Positions 43,780-52,394 of a DNA stretch of 64,000 bases are shown in pieces. The position numbers and the translations under genes were made by a program. The DNA is taken from assembly GCA_015272215.1 (NCBI GenBank), contig JACYMD010000128.1:86287-150286 (forward strand), in the 5' to 3' direction. This DNA is from Rivularia sp. T60_A2020_040 (GTDB taxonomy: Bacteria > Cyanobacteriota > Cyanobacteriia > Cyanobacteriales > Nostocaceae). Numbering within the stretch: position 1 is the first letter of the stretch; every line of letters starts with the position of its first letter. The notes below the pieces were generated by a model. It ran no database searches. It was given only the letters and a program-made list of their open reading frames with translations, and had not been told where the DNA came from.

Positions 43780-46700
43780 ATGGTTCATATAAAGCGCGTA
43801 GAACTCACCAACTTTAAATCTTTCGGTGGTACTACTTCCGTACCGTTACTGCCGGAATTTACGGTGATTTCTGGTCCAAACGGTTCGGGTAAGTCAAATA
43901 TTCTTGATGCATTACTGTTTTGTTTGGGACTTTCTAGTTCCAAGGGAATGCGTGCAGATAGACTCCCGGATTTGGTGAATACCAATCAGGTGAGTAAATC
44001 TCGTGCGACTGTAGAAGCTAGCGTTACGGTGACATTTGACTTGTCCGATTATGATGCTAATGCCTTTGATGATCAGCCGATTGTTTCTACAGTTGTGGAT
44101 GATGATGAATCCGACGAAAATCAGCAAGATTGTGTAGAAGAAGAACAAGAAGTAACAACCGCAGTAGAACAAGAGGAAGAAATTAGAAACCGTCGTGAAC
44201 AAATCCGGGCTAAACCTGGTGAAGAATGGAGCGTTACCCGCAGGTTAAGGGTGACAAAACAAGGGACTTATTCATCAAGTTATTACATTAATGGCATTGC
44301 TTGTAACTTAAATGAGTTACATGAAGAGTTAAGCAGTATTCGGATTAACCCGGAAGGATATAACGTTGTTCTACAAGGGGATGTAACCAGCATTATTTCG
44401 ATGAAATCTCGCGAAAGAAGAGAAATTATCGATGAATTAGCTGGTGTTGCAGCCTTTGACAGAAAAATTATTCAAGCCAGAAAAACTTTAGAGGAAGTTA
44501 AGGAGAAAGAAGATAGCTGTCGGATTATTGAAACGGAATTAACAGCTCAGTGCGAAAGGCTTTCCCAGGATAAAGCCAAAGCCGAGAAATATCAACGATT
44601 GCGAACCGAGTTTTTAGAAAAGCAGAAATGGGAAGTTGTGCTGTCGTGGAGAACTTTACAAGGACATCAAGAAAGATTATCTCAACAAATTCAAGATAGC
44701 GATCGCCAACTCTCAGAAAATTCTCAGCAGTTGGGTGTGGTAAACAGCAATATTCAAGAAAAAAATCAGCAACTTCAGGAGTTAAATGCTCATGTCAAAG
44801 CTTTAGGAGAGGAAGAGCTTTTAGCAGTACAGTCGCAGCTAGCAACTCAAGATGCAGAATACAAGCAAATTCAGCGTCGTCAACGGGAATTACAAACGTC
44901 TCTTACGGAAGCTGTTGTCAAAACAACCCACACTCAGCAGGAAATTCAGCAATATCAGAATTCTTTGACACAATTCGTGGAGCAGAAGGATGCAGAAACC
45001 CAAAATACCACATCCTTACAACAAGAGCGCGAGTCAATAAGTCAAAATCTAGAAAAATCTCGCGAAGCAGCGACAAATATTGCTTCTGCATCCGAAGCTT
45101 GGGTGGTACAGCAGACAAATTTAAACCGTCAAATTGAAACTGTACTGCAAACTTTAGAACCCCAACGCTCAGAGAGAGCGCAGTTACGGGAAAGGAATAG
45201 TCAGTTACTCGCTCAAATTCAAGAACAAACCGAGTTAGTGGAAAGTTTAGAGCCGCAATTAGCTGAAAAACAAACTCAGTTAAATCAACTTGAAGCCGAT
45301 TCAAATTCCAACATTACACCAATTCAAAATTTAGCGGAAAATTTAGCTGCAACCGAACAGGAATTACAAATTCAGCAGCAAACTCAAAAGCGGTTATTAC
45401 AGGAACTCAGAGACAAACAGCGAACTCTTGATAAATTAGAAGCCCAAGCTCAAGCACAGCAGGAAGCCCAAGGAACCCATGCGAGTAAGATTATTCTGCA
45501 ATCGGGTTTACCTGGAGTTTGCGGTTTGGTGGCGCAATTAGGAAGGGTAGAACCGAATTTTCAGTTAGCTTTAGAAATTGCCGCCGGTGGACGTTTGGGA
45601 CATCTTGTCGTAGAAGATGACAGCGTTGGTGCAGCTGGAATTCAATTACTCAAGCAAAAACGCGCCGGGAGAGCGACTTTTCTACCTTTGAATAAAATTC
45701 GTTCACCGCGTATTTTTGAAGATAGTAAGCTGCGTCATGCCAACGGTTTTATTGATTATGCGGTGAATTTAATTGATTGCGAATCCCGTTACGATGATGT
45801 ATTTGCTTATGTTTTTGGAAATACAGTTGTCTTTGAAACCGTCAATCAAGCTAGAAATCATTTGGGACAATTTCGGATTGTAACTTTAGAAGGAGAATTA
45901 TTAGAAACCAGCGGTGCCATGACTGGTGGTAGCGTTACCCAGCGTTCAACCTTACGTTTTGGTACTGTAGAGACGACGGAATCTGAGGAAGTAAAAGCTT
46001 TAAAAAACCGTTTGCTAGAAATCGAGCGAGTTTTGCAACGTTGTACCGAAGCGATAAATTCTCTTGAAGAAAGAACAAAAGAATTATCTACCCAACTTAC
46101 GGAAACGCGACAAGGAAAAAGAGAACAGCAATTGCGACGAGAACAGTTAAAAACAGAAGTCAATAATTTAACTAAAAGAGTAGAAGATGCCAAAAAACAA
46201 CTATCACAGAATACAGAACGTTTAAATACCGCTCAATCACGTTTGGAAATATTAGAAGGGGAATTACCGAATCAAGAGCAACAATTACAACAATTACGTC
46301 ATGAATTAGCCCAGTTAGAAGAATCCCAAACACCGAGTGAATGGCAGCAAATTCAAGCCACAATTAAAAGTCAAGAAATTCTCTTACAGCAGCAAGACGT
46401 AGCTTTGAGAGAACAAACAGAAAAATTAAAGAATATCGAAGTTCAACAGCAAGTATTGCAAGAAAAAATTACTGATGCAACACGACGAGTTGAAGAATAT
46501 CAGCAACAACAAGTAAATCAGCAAAATCAAATTAATAGTCTTAAACAACAAGAAACAACATTAATCGCAGTACTAGCCGAAACTCGTCAACGCATCCAGG
46601 AAATGGAAGCTAATTTAGGTGAAGAAAAACAAAAACGCGATGCAGTAGAAGCACAATTGCGACAGTTATTGTTACGTCAACAACAGTTGGAATGGGAAGT

Positions 46701-47481
46701 GCAAAAACTGCAAGAAAGCCAACAAAACCGCCGCGAAGAATTAGATAGAGTGTTAGCAGAATTACAAACAATTTCCGGAGAATTACCACAACCTTTACCA
46801 TCCGTTCCCGAAAAAGTTGATTTAGAAGAACTCCAAAAAGAATTAAAATCCCTTTCCAAACGTCTACAAGCCATGGAACCAGTCAATATGTTGGCTTTAG
46901 AACAATACGATCGCACTCAACAACGTTTAGAAGAACTCAGCGAAAAATTAGAAACATTAGAAGCAGAACGCACCGAATTATTATTAAGAATTGAAAACTT
47001 TACCACCTTAAGACAAAGAGCTTTTAAAGAAGCATTTGACGCAGTAAATGAAAACTTTCAGTCAATTTTCGCCGTTCTTTCCGATGGTGACGGTTACTTA
47101 CAATTAGATAATCCCGAAGATCCATTTAACAGCGGCTTAAACTTAGTCGCACACCCCAAAGGAAAGCCCGTACAGCGCTTAGCATCCATGTCCGGGGGAG
47201 AAAAATCATTAACAGCATTAAGCTTTATTTTCGCCCTGCAAAGGTATCGTCCATCGCCATTTTACGCATTTGATGAAGTAGATATGTTTTTAGATGGGGC
47301 AAACGTAGAACGATTAGCTAAAATGATTAAGCAACAGGCACAACAAGCACAATTTATAGTTGTAAGCTTGCGCCGTCCAATGATAGAATCAGCCGAACGT
47401 ACAATCGGAGTAACTCAAGCCCGTGGAGCTTATACACAAGTTTTAGGGATTAAGTTAAAAACCGACAATACATCTGCTTGA
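43780..47481 (+). CDS. smc: Chromosome segregation protein SMC
   Basis: The 1233-residue protein has the SMC architecture: an N-terminal ATPase half with GPNGSGKSNILDALLF (about residue 33), coiled coil rich in Gln/Glu, a hinge (about 570-700, GLPGVCGLVAQLGRVEPN), returning coiled coil, and the C-terminal half with LASMSGGEKSLTAL (about 1136) and FYAFDEVDMFLDG. It dimerises and, with ScpA and ScpB, organises and segregates the chromosome. An acidic insert (about 95-145, DDDESDENQQDCVEEEQE) interrupts the N-terminal head. The ATG lies at the end of the 123-bp repeat array with no obvious ribosome-binding site. Confidence 0.95.
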   Translation: MVHIKRVELTNFKSFGGTTSVPLLPEFTVISGPNGSGKSNILDALLFCLGLSSSKGMRADRLPDLVNTNQVSKSRATVEASVTVTFDLSDYDANAFDDQPIVSTVVDDDESDENQQDCVEEEQEVTTAVEQEEEIRNRREQIRAKPGEEWSVTRRLRVTKQGTYSSSYYINGIACNLNELHEELSSIRINPEGYNVVLQGDVTSIISMKSRERREIIDELAGVAAFDRKIIQARKTLEEVKEKEDSCRIIETELTAQCERLSQDKAKAEKYQRLRTEFLEKQKWEVVLSWRTLQGHQERLSQQIQDSDRQLSENSQQLGVVNSNIQEKNQQLQELNAHVKALGEEELLAVQSQLATQDAEYKQIQRRQRELQTSLTEAVVKTTHTQQEIQQYQNSLTQFVEQKDAETQNTTSLQQERESISQNLEKSREAATNIASASEAWVVQQTNLNRQIETVLQTLEPQRSERAQLRERNSQLLAQIQEQTELVESLEPQLAEKQTQLNQLEADSNSNITPIQNLAENLAATEQELQIQQQTQKRLLQELRDKQRTLDKLEAQAQAQQEAQGTHASKIILQSGLPGVCGLVAQLGRVEPNFQLALEIAAGGRLGHLVVEDDSVGAAGIQLLKQKRAGRATFLPLNKIRSPRIFEDSKLRHANGFIDYAVNLIDCESRYDDVFAYVFGNTVVFETVNQARNHLGQFRIVTLEGELLETSGAMTGGSVTQRSTLRFGTVETTESEEVKALKNRLLEIERVLQRCTEAINSLEERTKELSTQLTETRQGKREQQLRREQLKTEVNNLTKRVEDAKKQLSQNTERLNTAQSRLEILEGELPNQEQQLQQLRHELAQLEESQTPSEWQQIQATIKSQEILLQQQDVALREQTEKLKNIEVQQQVLQEKITDATRRVEEYQQQQVNQQNQINSLKQQETTLIAVLAETRQRIQEMEANLGEEKQKRDAVEAQLRQLLLRQQQLEWEVQKLQESQQNRREELDRVLAELQTISGELPQPLPSVPEKVDLEELQKELKSLSKRLQAMEPVNMLALEQYDRTQQRLEELSEKLETLEAERTELLLRIENFTTLRQRAFKEAFDAVNENFQSIFAVLSDGDGYLQLDNPEDPFNSGLNLVAHPKGKPVQRLASMSGGEKSLTALSFIFALQRYRPSPFYAFDEVDMFLDGANVERLAKMIKQQAQQAQFIVVSLRRPMIESAERTIGVTQARGAYTQVLGIKLKTDNTSA

Positions 47482-47539
47482 GTATCTGTTAATAATAGTG
47501 TATAGATAAACCGGATTCGAGATCGGGACTCGGTATAAA

Positions 47540-48517
47540 ATGACCTCTGAACAAATTATAAGACGCTCGGACATTTTAAACACTCAAGTGATCACCCGCG
47601 ACAACGGGAGAAGACTTGGTATTGTCAATCAATTGTGGGTTGATATTGATAGACGAGAGGTTGTGGCACTTGGTTTACGAGACAGCCTGATCTCCGTTTC
47701 TGGAATACCACGCTATATGTATTTAAGCAGCGTTGACCAAATCGGTGACGTGATTTTGGTTGGCAACGAAGACGTAATCGAAGATATAGACACCCAACTT
47801 TACAGTAATCTTGTGAATTGGGAAGTAATTACCGAAGCCGGAGAAGTATTAGGTAGAGTACGCGGCTTTAAATTTGACGGGCTTAACGGTAGTATCAAAT
47901 CCATCGTCATTGCTTCTTTAGGACTACCCCAAATACCCGATCAAGTTCTCAGCACCTACGAACTATCAATGGACGAAGTAGTCAGCGTCGGTCCCAATCG
48001 ACTGATAGTATTTGAAGGAGCAGAAGAACGAGTAACTCAATTGAGTGTTGGTATACTAGAACGTTTGGGTATCGGCAAAGCACCTTGGGAACGTGAAGAA
48101 GAAGGTTACAACGTTACTCCCCGTACCGTAGCACCATCCAATCAACTACCATCGGGAGTACCTTTAGAAGCTCCCCAAGCGAGAGTTCGTCGTCCAGAAC
48201 CCGTAGCAGAAGAAGTTTGGACGGAAGACGACGCTTACGAGGAAGCTCCCCGTCGTCGCGCAATGGAAGCACGTCCCTACGAAGAAACCGTTCGCTACGA
48301 AGAAGAGCCAGACGACAACTGGAGCGAAGCAACGGGTAAAGATGCTTATCAAACACCCCAGCCTTATAGTACAAAAGCATACGCGGAAGACTACGAAACC
48401 TACGACGACGACTTAGAAAAAGATGCTTGGGAAGAAGAGGAAGCACCAAAACCAATCGTTATTCCTAAGAAAGTCAAAGAAAAACAACCAGAATATGAAG
48501 AAGAAGGCGGATATTAA
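47540..48517 (+). CDS. PRC-barrel domain protein with acidic C-terminal tail
   Basis: The 325-residue protein holds two PRC-barrel-like domains (about 5-85 and 90-170; VITRDNGRRLGIVNQLWVDI and VITEAGEVLGRVRGFKFDG). Its C-terminal third is highly charged and low in complexity (EEVWTEDDAYEEAPRRRAME). PRC barrels occur in photosynthetic reaction-centre subunit H and RimM-like RNA-processing proteins; in cyanobacteria the role of this family is not established. It follows smc by 58 bp on the same strand and may be co-transcribed. A short palindrome begins two bases after its stop. Confidence 0.8.
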   Translation: MTSEQIIRRSDILNTQVITRDNGRRLGIVNQLWVDIDRREVVALGLRDSLISVSGIPRYMYLSSVDQIGDVILVGNEDVIEDIDTQLYSNLVNWEVITEAGEVLGRVRGFKFDGLNGSIKSIVIASLGLPQIPDQVLSTYELSMDEVVSVGPNRLIVFEGAEERVTQLSVGILERLGIGKAPWEREEEGYNVTPRTVAPSNQLPSGVPLEAPQARVRRPEPVAEEVWTEDDAYEEAPRRRAMEARPYEETVRYEEEPDDNWSEATGKDAYQTPQPYSTKAYAEDYETYDDDLEKDAWEEEEAPKPIVIPKKVKEKQPEYEEEGGY

Positions 48518-48518
48518 T

Positions 48519-48547
48519 GTAGAGACGTAGCAGTGCTACGTCTGTAC
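48519..48547. repeat. Short palindrome GTAGAGACGTAGC...GCTACGTCTGTAC
   Basis: This 29-bp palindrome is a near-exact copy of the one at 29974, again placed immediately after a stop codon. One arm has a single mismatch. STRR-like GGGAGTTAGGAGTTA follows. Confidence 0.85.
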
Positions 48548-48605
48548 GGGAGTTAGGAGTTATTTCTGGCTCCTATTTTTTTGGGAATTGGTGATTATTG
48601 CAGCC

Positions 48606-48669
48606 AGAAGTCGGGTTTTTACGATGATTGTCTTGTCTGACAGATACTTAACCTAAAAACCCGACTTCT
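48606..48669. terminator. Bidirectional terminator-like hairpin (repeat family AGAAGTCGGGTTTTTA)
   Basis: Perfect 16-bp arms AGAAGTCGGGTTTTTA and TAAAAACCCGACTTCT enclose 32 bp. It lies between two convergent genes, and its T- and A-runs would suit termination on both strands. The arms resemble those of the triplicated repeat at 57075-57323 and single arms near 20461 and 63640, so it is also a dispersed repeat. Confidence 0.7.
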
Positions 48670-48702
48670 CACCTCACTTAAGAATTAACCACTAACCACT
48701 AA

Positions 48703-50373
48703 TCAAAAATCCAAAACATCAAGAGATTCTTCAATTTCCAAATCTAAAATTCTTTCTCTAGTATTTTTATGTTCTTGTACTTTACCATGACTTTGATATA
48801 AATCGGCTGCTATACGAAAATCAGCAATTGCACCTGGGATATCTCCTAATTCATCACGTATTTTACCGCGATTAATATAAACATCTGCATCCTGAGAATT
48901 TATTTTAATTGCTTGAGTATAATCTTTGATTGCTTCAGGTTTATTTCCTAATTGATAAAAAGCATTTCCCCTTTCAACATAAACATCCGCATCATCAGGA
49001 TTAATCTGAATAGAAGAAGTAAAATCTTCAATTGCTTTCAAATAATCTCCCAAATCACAATGTGCGTTACCGCGTTTTTTATAACCAACTGCATCCGAAG
49101 GACTAATTTCAATTACTTGAGTAAAAACTTCAATAGCTCGTTGGTAATTTTCCCACTCATCTGTTGTAGAATTAGCCTTGAGATTAGAATTACTCCTATC
49201 CCCATCTAAAATTACCAATCTCTCTTTAGCTCTTTCCTCAGCGTTCTTTGCGTCTCTGCGGTTTTTATTTCCGCAATCTTCTACCGAAAGGGGATTAATT
49301 TTTCTGGCTTGAGTATAATCTTCAATTGCACCTTGACTATCACCAATTATAGAACGTACATCACCACGGTTTTTAAAAACTAGGGCATTATAAGAATTAA
49401 TTCTAATTGCTTGGGTATAATCTTCAATAGCTCCATAATAATCTGCTAATTGATATCGCGCTAATCCACTTTTTATATAAGCATTGGCAAAATTGGGATT
49501 GATATTGATTGCTTGAATATAATCTATGATTGCTTGAGTATAATCCTTTAAATAATAATAAACATTAGCGCGTTTATAATAAGTATTAGCATCGCTATCG
49601 CAAATTTTTAAGGCTTGACTATAATTCTCAATCGCAGCATTATAAAGTTGTTTTTCAACAGATTCATCACCCTGTTGAATGTAAAGTTGATTTGAATTAT
49701 CTTCAATTTTTACTTGAGGTTTATTAAATAATTGTTGCTGAGGATAAATATTCGGAGAAAGATAATTAGTAGAAGCCTTTAATTGTTCCAAATAATAGCG
49801 CAATCCACCACCATAAAACAACTGTTCAATCCCAAAAGAGATTTTCCCAGTCTTCAATTTAATCATTTCAGTTGGTAAAAATCCAGCCAAAACCAAATGA
49901 TATTCAGATTGCGCTTCATTTACCTCTTCTTGAATCAAAACGCAAACAATAACCGCATTTTTTTGCACCTCATCAACAGAAACCGACCATAAAACCCGAT
50001 TAAAATTACCGTGACGAGATTTAACTTCAATCCCAATTAAAGGATTATTAGTTAAGGTAAAATCAATATTACCATCACCACCAAAGCGTTTTTCATAATC
50101 GACTTCAGTAATAAAATCAGCCAACCTTTCCTTAACAACTTCCTCACCCAACTTTCCCTTGAGATAGCTAATAAAAACATCGCGCACTGAAGAAACGCGC
50201 TTGTATTTTTCAGCCATCACCCAGCAAAAGTCTCGTAATTGTTTTAACCTTTCTCCAGAGATCACACTTAATTCACTGTATTGACCAACACGTTCACAAT
50301 GCAGCAAACAACCATCAGCCAAACGCTTGATAAAATCAGATTGTAAATTTCGCAGTACGTTACTCCAATCCAT
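48703..50373 (-). CDS. Putative PD-(D/E)XK nuclease-like domain fused to TPR repeats
   Basis: The N-terminal ~215 residues contain a candidate PD-(D/E)XK site: a helix with LGEEVVKERL, then GGDGNIDFTL and IGIEVKSRHG (D...E-x-K). That pattern is typical of restriction-like nucleases, but only motif-level evidence exists. The C-terminal part (about 225-540) holds eight or so TPR units. One inter-TPR stretch, NPLSVEDCGNKNRRDAKNAE onwards, is encoded by a complete copy of the MITE-like repeat. The ATG at 50373 is preferred to the TTG at 50376. The gene is convergent with the PRC-barrel gene. A defence or DNA-processing role is possible but unproven. Confidence 0.7.
   Translation of the reverse strand: MDWSNVLRNLQSDFIKRLADGCLLHCERVGQYSELSVISGERLKQLRDFCWVMAEKYKRVSSVRDVFISYLKGKLGEEVVKERLADFITEVDYEKRFGGDGNIDFTLTNNPLIGIEVKSRHGNFNRVLWSVSVDEVQKNAVIVCVLIQEEVNEAQSEYHLVLAGFLPTEMIKLKTGKISFGIEQLFYGGGLRYYLEQLKASTNYLSPNIYPQQQLFNKPQVKIEDNSNQLYIQQGDESVEKQLYNAAIENYSQALKICDSDANTYYKRANVYYYLKDYTQAIIDYIQAININPNFANAYIKSGLARYQLADYYGAIEDYTQAIRINSYNALVFKNRGDVRSIIGDSQGAIEDYTQARKINPLSVEDCGNKNRRDAKNAEERAKERLVILDGDRSNSNLKANSTTDEWENYQRAIEVFTQVIEISPSDAVGYKKRGNAHCDLGDYLKAIEDFTSSIQINPDDADVYVERGNAFYQLGNKPEAIKDYTQAIKINSQDADVYINRGKIRDELGDIPGAIADFRIAADLYQSHGKVQEHKNTRERILDLEIEESLDVLDF
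49191..49298. repeat. Palindromic MITE-like dispersed repeat, copy E, inside a coding gene
   Basis: Left end ACTCCTATCCCCATCTAAAA with ATTACC, core TTTGCGTCTCTGCGGTTTTT and right end CAATCTTCTACCGAAAGGGG form a complete ~108-bp copy. It lies within the TPR region of the 48703-50373 gene. Its length is a multiple of three and it contains no stop in the gene's frame, so the ORF is kept. Confidence 0.82.
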
Positions 50374-50462
50374 CAATAGTTCTGCGAATTTTGGGATTTA
50401 TCTATTTTACTTTAGTATTAACTATTAGTAAATTACCAAGTAATTATACTTAAAAGAGAGTA

Positions 50463-50530
50463 GTTGACAGTGGACAGTTGACAGTTGTTAGTAATTATAT
50501 TACCAATTACCTATTACCAATTACCAATTT
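50463..50530. repeat. STRR-like arrays (GACAGTTGACAGTT and ACCAATTACC units)
   Basis: TTGACAGTGGACAGTTGACAG is followed by a run of ATTACCAATT units immediately after the stop of the ComM-like gene. They are low-complexity heptamer/octamer arrays typical of these genomes. Confidence 0.75.
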
Positions 50531-50533
50531 TTA

Positions 50534-52069
50534 TTATTGCATTCTATCTATAGTACGATACTGAACAGCTTCTGCAACATGATGGGGCTGCAAATTTTCA
50601 TCACCGGCTAAATCTGCAATTGTTCGCGCTACTTTTAAAATGCGATCGCTAGCTCTTGCTGATAAATTTAATTTTCTAATTGCCATTTCTAATAAATTGC
50701 GAGATGCATCATCTAATTTGCACCATTTCTGAAGATGACGACTTTGCATTTGAGCATTACAACGGATATCTTTTTCTTTTAAAAATCGCTCGGATGCTCG
50801 TTCCCGTGCAATTAAAACTCTTTCCCTAACGACTTCCGATGATTCTCCGTTGGGTTGCTGGGTAATTTCTTCGGGTTTTAAACGATTCACCGCTACTTGT
50901 AAATCGATTCTATCCATTAACGGACCTGATAATTTTCCCCAATATTGTTCTCTTTTATTCGGGGAACAGGTACATTGTTCAATTGTATCGCCGTAGAAAC
51001 CGCAAGGACAAGGATTGGTACTTGCTACCAAGGTAAACTGTGCCGGAAACATTACAGATTGTTTAGTACGGGAAATAGTTACATAACCATCTTCTAAAGG
51101 TTGACGGAGAAATTCTAATACATCTCTTTTAAATTCTGTTAACTCATCTAGAAAAAGTACCCCTCTATGTGATAAAGAAATTTCACCGGGACGAGGATAA
51201 CTACCACCACCCACTAAAGAAGGACCACTTGCCGAATGATGGGGACTGCGAAAAGGGCGATCGCGAATTAATTTACCGCGATTTTTTAATAATCCAGCAA
51301 CGGAATAGATGCGGGTGACTTCTAAGGATTCATCGAAACCCAAGGGAGGTAAAATATCGGGTAAACGTCTTGCTAACATTGTTTTACCGCTTCCGGGAGG
51401 TCCAACGAAGATTAAATTATGTCCCCCAGCAGCAGCTATTTCTAAAGCCCGACGTGCGTGTGCTTGTCCTTTGACATCTTTTAAATCTAAACGATGAAGA
51501 AATGTGATATCAGGTGACATTTCTATAGTTTGATCAAGTTGTACGGGTTGATGACGGGTAGGATTATTTAAAAAATTAGCGACATCAGAGATATTCTCAA
51601 AACCATAAACCTCTAATCCCTTGACAACTGCTGCTTCTTGTGCATTATCAGTTGGTACTACTAAACCCGTAATTCCCATTTTTTGCGCCGCAGCAGCAAT
51701 AGATAATACACCAGCTACTGGACGTAAACTACCATCAAGTGAAACTTCCCCTAAGAATAAATAATCACCTAATAAATCCGGATTAACTTGGTCGGAAGCA
51801 GCTAAAATACCTACACTGATAGGTAAATCAAAACAAGGACCTTCCTTACGCAAATCGGCGGGAGTCAAGTTAATTACAATCTTTCGCATCGGGAAAGCAA
51901 AACCGGCATTTTTTAAAGTTGCTTTGACTCTTTCTTTGGATTCTTGTACCGCACTATCAGGCAAACCCAACATGACAATTGCTGGTAAACCCCCCGATAC
52001 ATCGACTTCTACACCAACTTTTACAGCATCGATACCGACAATTGATGCACTCCACACCCTTGCTAACAT
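50534..52069 (-). CDS. comM: YifB/ComM family Mg-chelatase-like AAA+ ATPase
   Basis: The 511-residue protein starts MLARVWSASIVGIDAVKVGV, the ComM/YifB N-terminal Lon-protease-like domain. The ChlI-like AAA+ domain follows with Walker A GPPGSGKTML (about residue 225), VLFLDELTEF (Walker B) and the cysteine cluster CPCGFYGDTIEQCTC. The C-terminal Mg_chelatase_C domain ends near YRTIDRM. ComM is a DNA helicase that promotes branch migration during natural transformation in other bacteria. Natural competence occurs in some cyanobacteria, but a competence role here is inference. It has no close operon partner. Confidence 0.9.
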   Translation of the reverse strand: MLARVWSASIVGIDAVKVGVEVDVSGGLPAIVMLGLPDSAVQESKERVKATLKNAGFAFPMRKIVINLTPADLRKEGPCFDLPISVGILAASDQVNPDLLGDYLFLGEVSLDGSLRPVAGVLSIAAAAQKMGITGLVVPTDNAQEAAVVKGLEVYGFENISDVANFLNNPTRHQPVQLDQTIEMSPDITFLHRLDLKDVKGQAHARRALEIAAAGGHNLIFVGPPGSGKTMLARRLPDILPPLGFDESLEVTRIYSVAGLLKNRGKLIRDRPFRSPHHSASGPSLVGGGSYPRPGEISLSHRGVLFLDELTEFKRDVLEFLRQPLEDGYVTISRTKQSVMFPAQFTLVASTNPCPCGFYGDTIEQCTCSPNKREQYWGKLSGPLMDRIDLQVAVNRLKPEEITQQPNGESSEVVRERVLIARERASERFLKEKDIRCNAQMQSRHLQKWCKLDDASRNLLEMAIRKLNLSARASDRILKVARTIADLAGDENLQPHHVAEAVQYRTIDRMQ

Positions 52070-52285
52070 TTTGATATAAAACCTGAAATATAAAACGTTT
52101 ATTCATCAGTTATAACCAGAAATACCGAAAATATTAGATAAAAAACGAAAAAGATCATAGCTAAACTTGGAGTAATCGGGATACACATAAATCTTTTTGT
52201 AGAGATTTATGTGTATTTGTATGAGAATTTTTGTGAAATGGTATTAAATGCATATTCCTCGACACGAGCATTCACTATGTGAGCT

Positions 52286-52394
52286 ACTCCTATCCCGCTG
52301 GAAAATTACCTATTTCGATGAAACCTCTTTCCTCTGCGTACTCTGCGTCTCTGCGGTTTTTTTAACCAGTAATCTTCTGCCGGGAAGGGAGTAA
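52286..52394. repeat. Palindromic MITE-like dispersed repeat, copy B
   Basis: Left end ACTCCTATCCCGCTGGAAAA with TTACC, core CTCTGCGTCTCTGCGGTTTT and right end GTAATCTTCTGCCGGGAAGG-GAGT form a complete ~108-bp element. It abuts the stop codon of the permease gene, so it may provide the 3' end of that transcript. Confidence 0.8.

Noticed and set aside
48114-48455. 113-residue ORF antisense to the PRC-barrel gene
   Set aside because: Arg/Leu-rich composition comes from reading the acidic Glu/Asp codons of the PRC-barrel tail in reverse.
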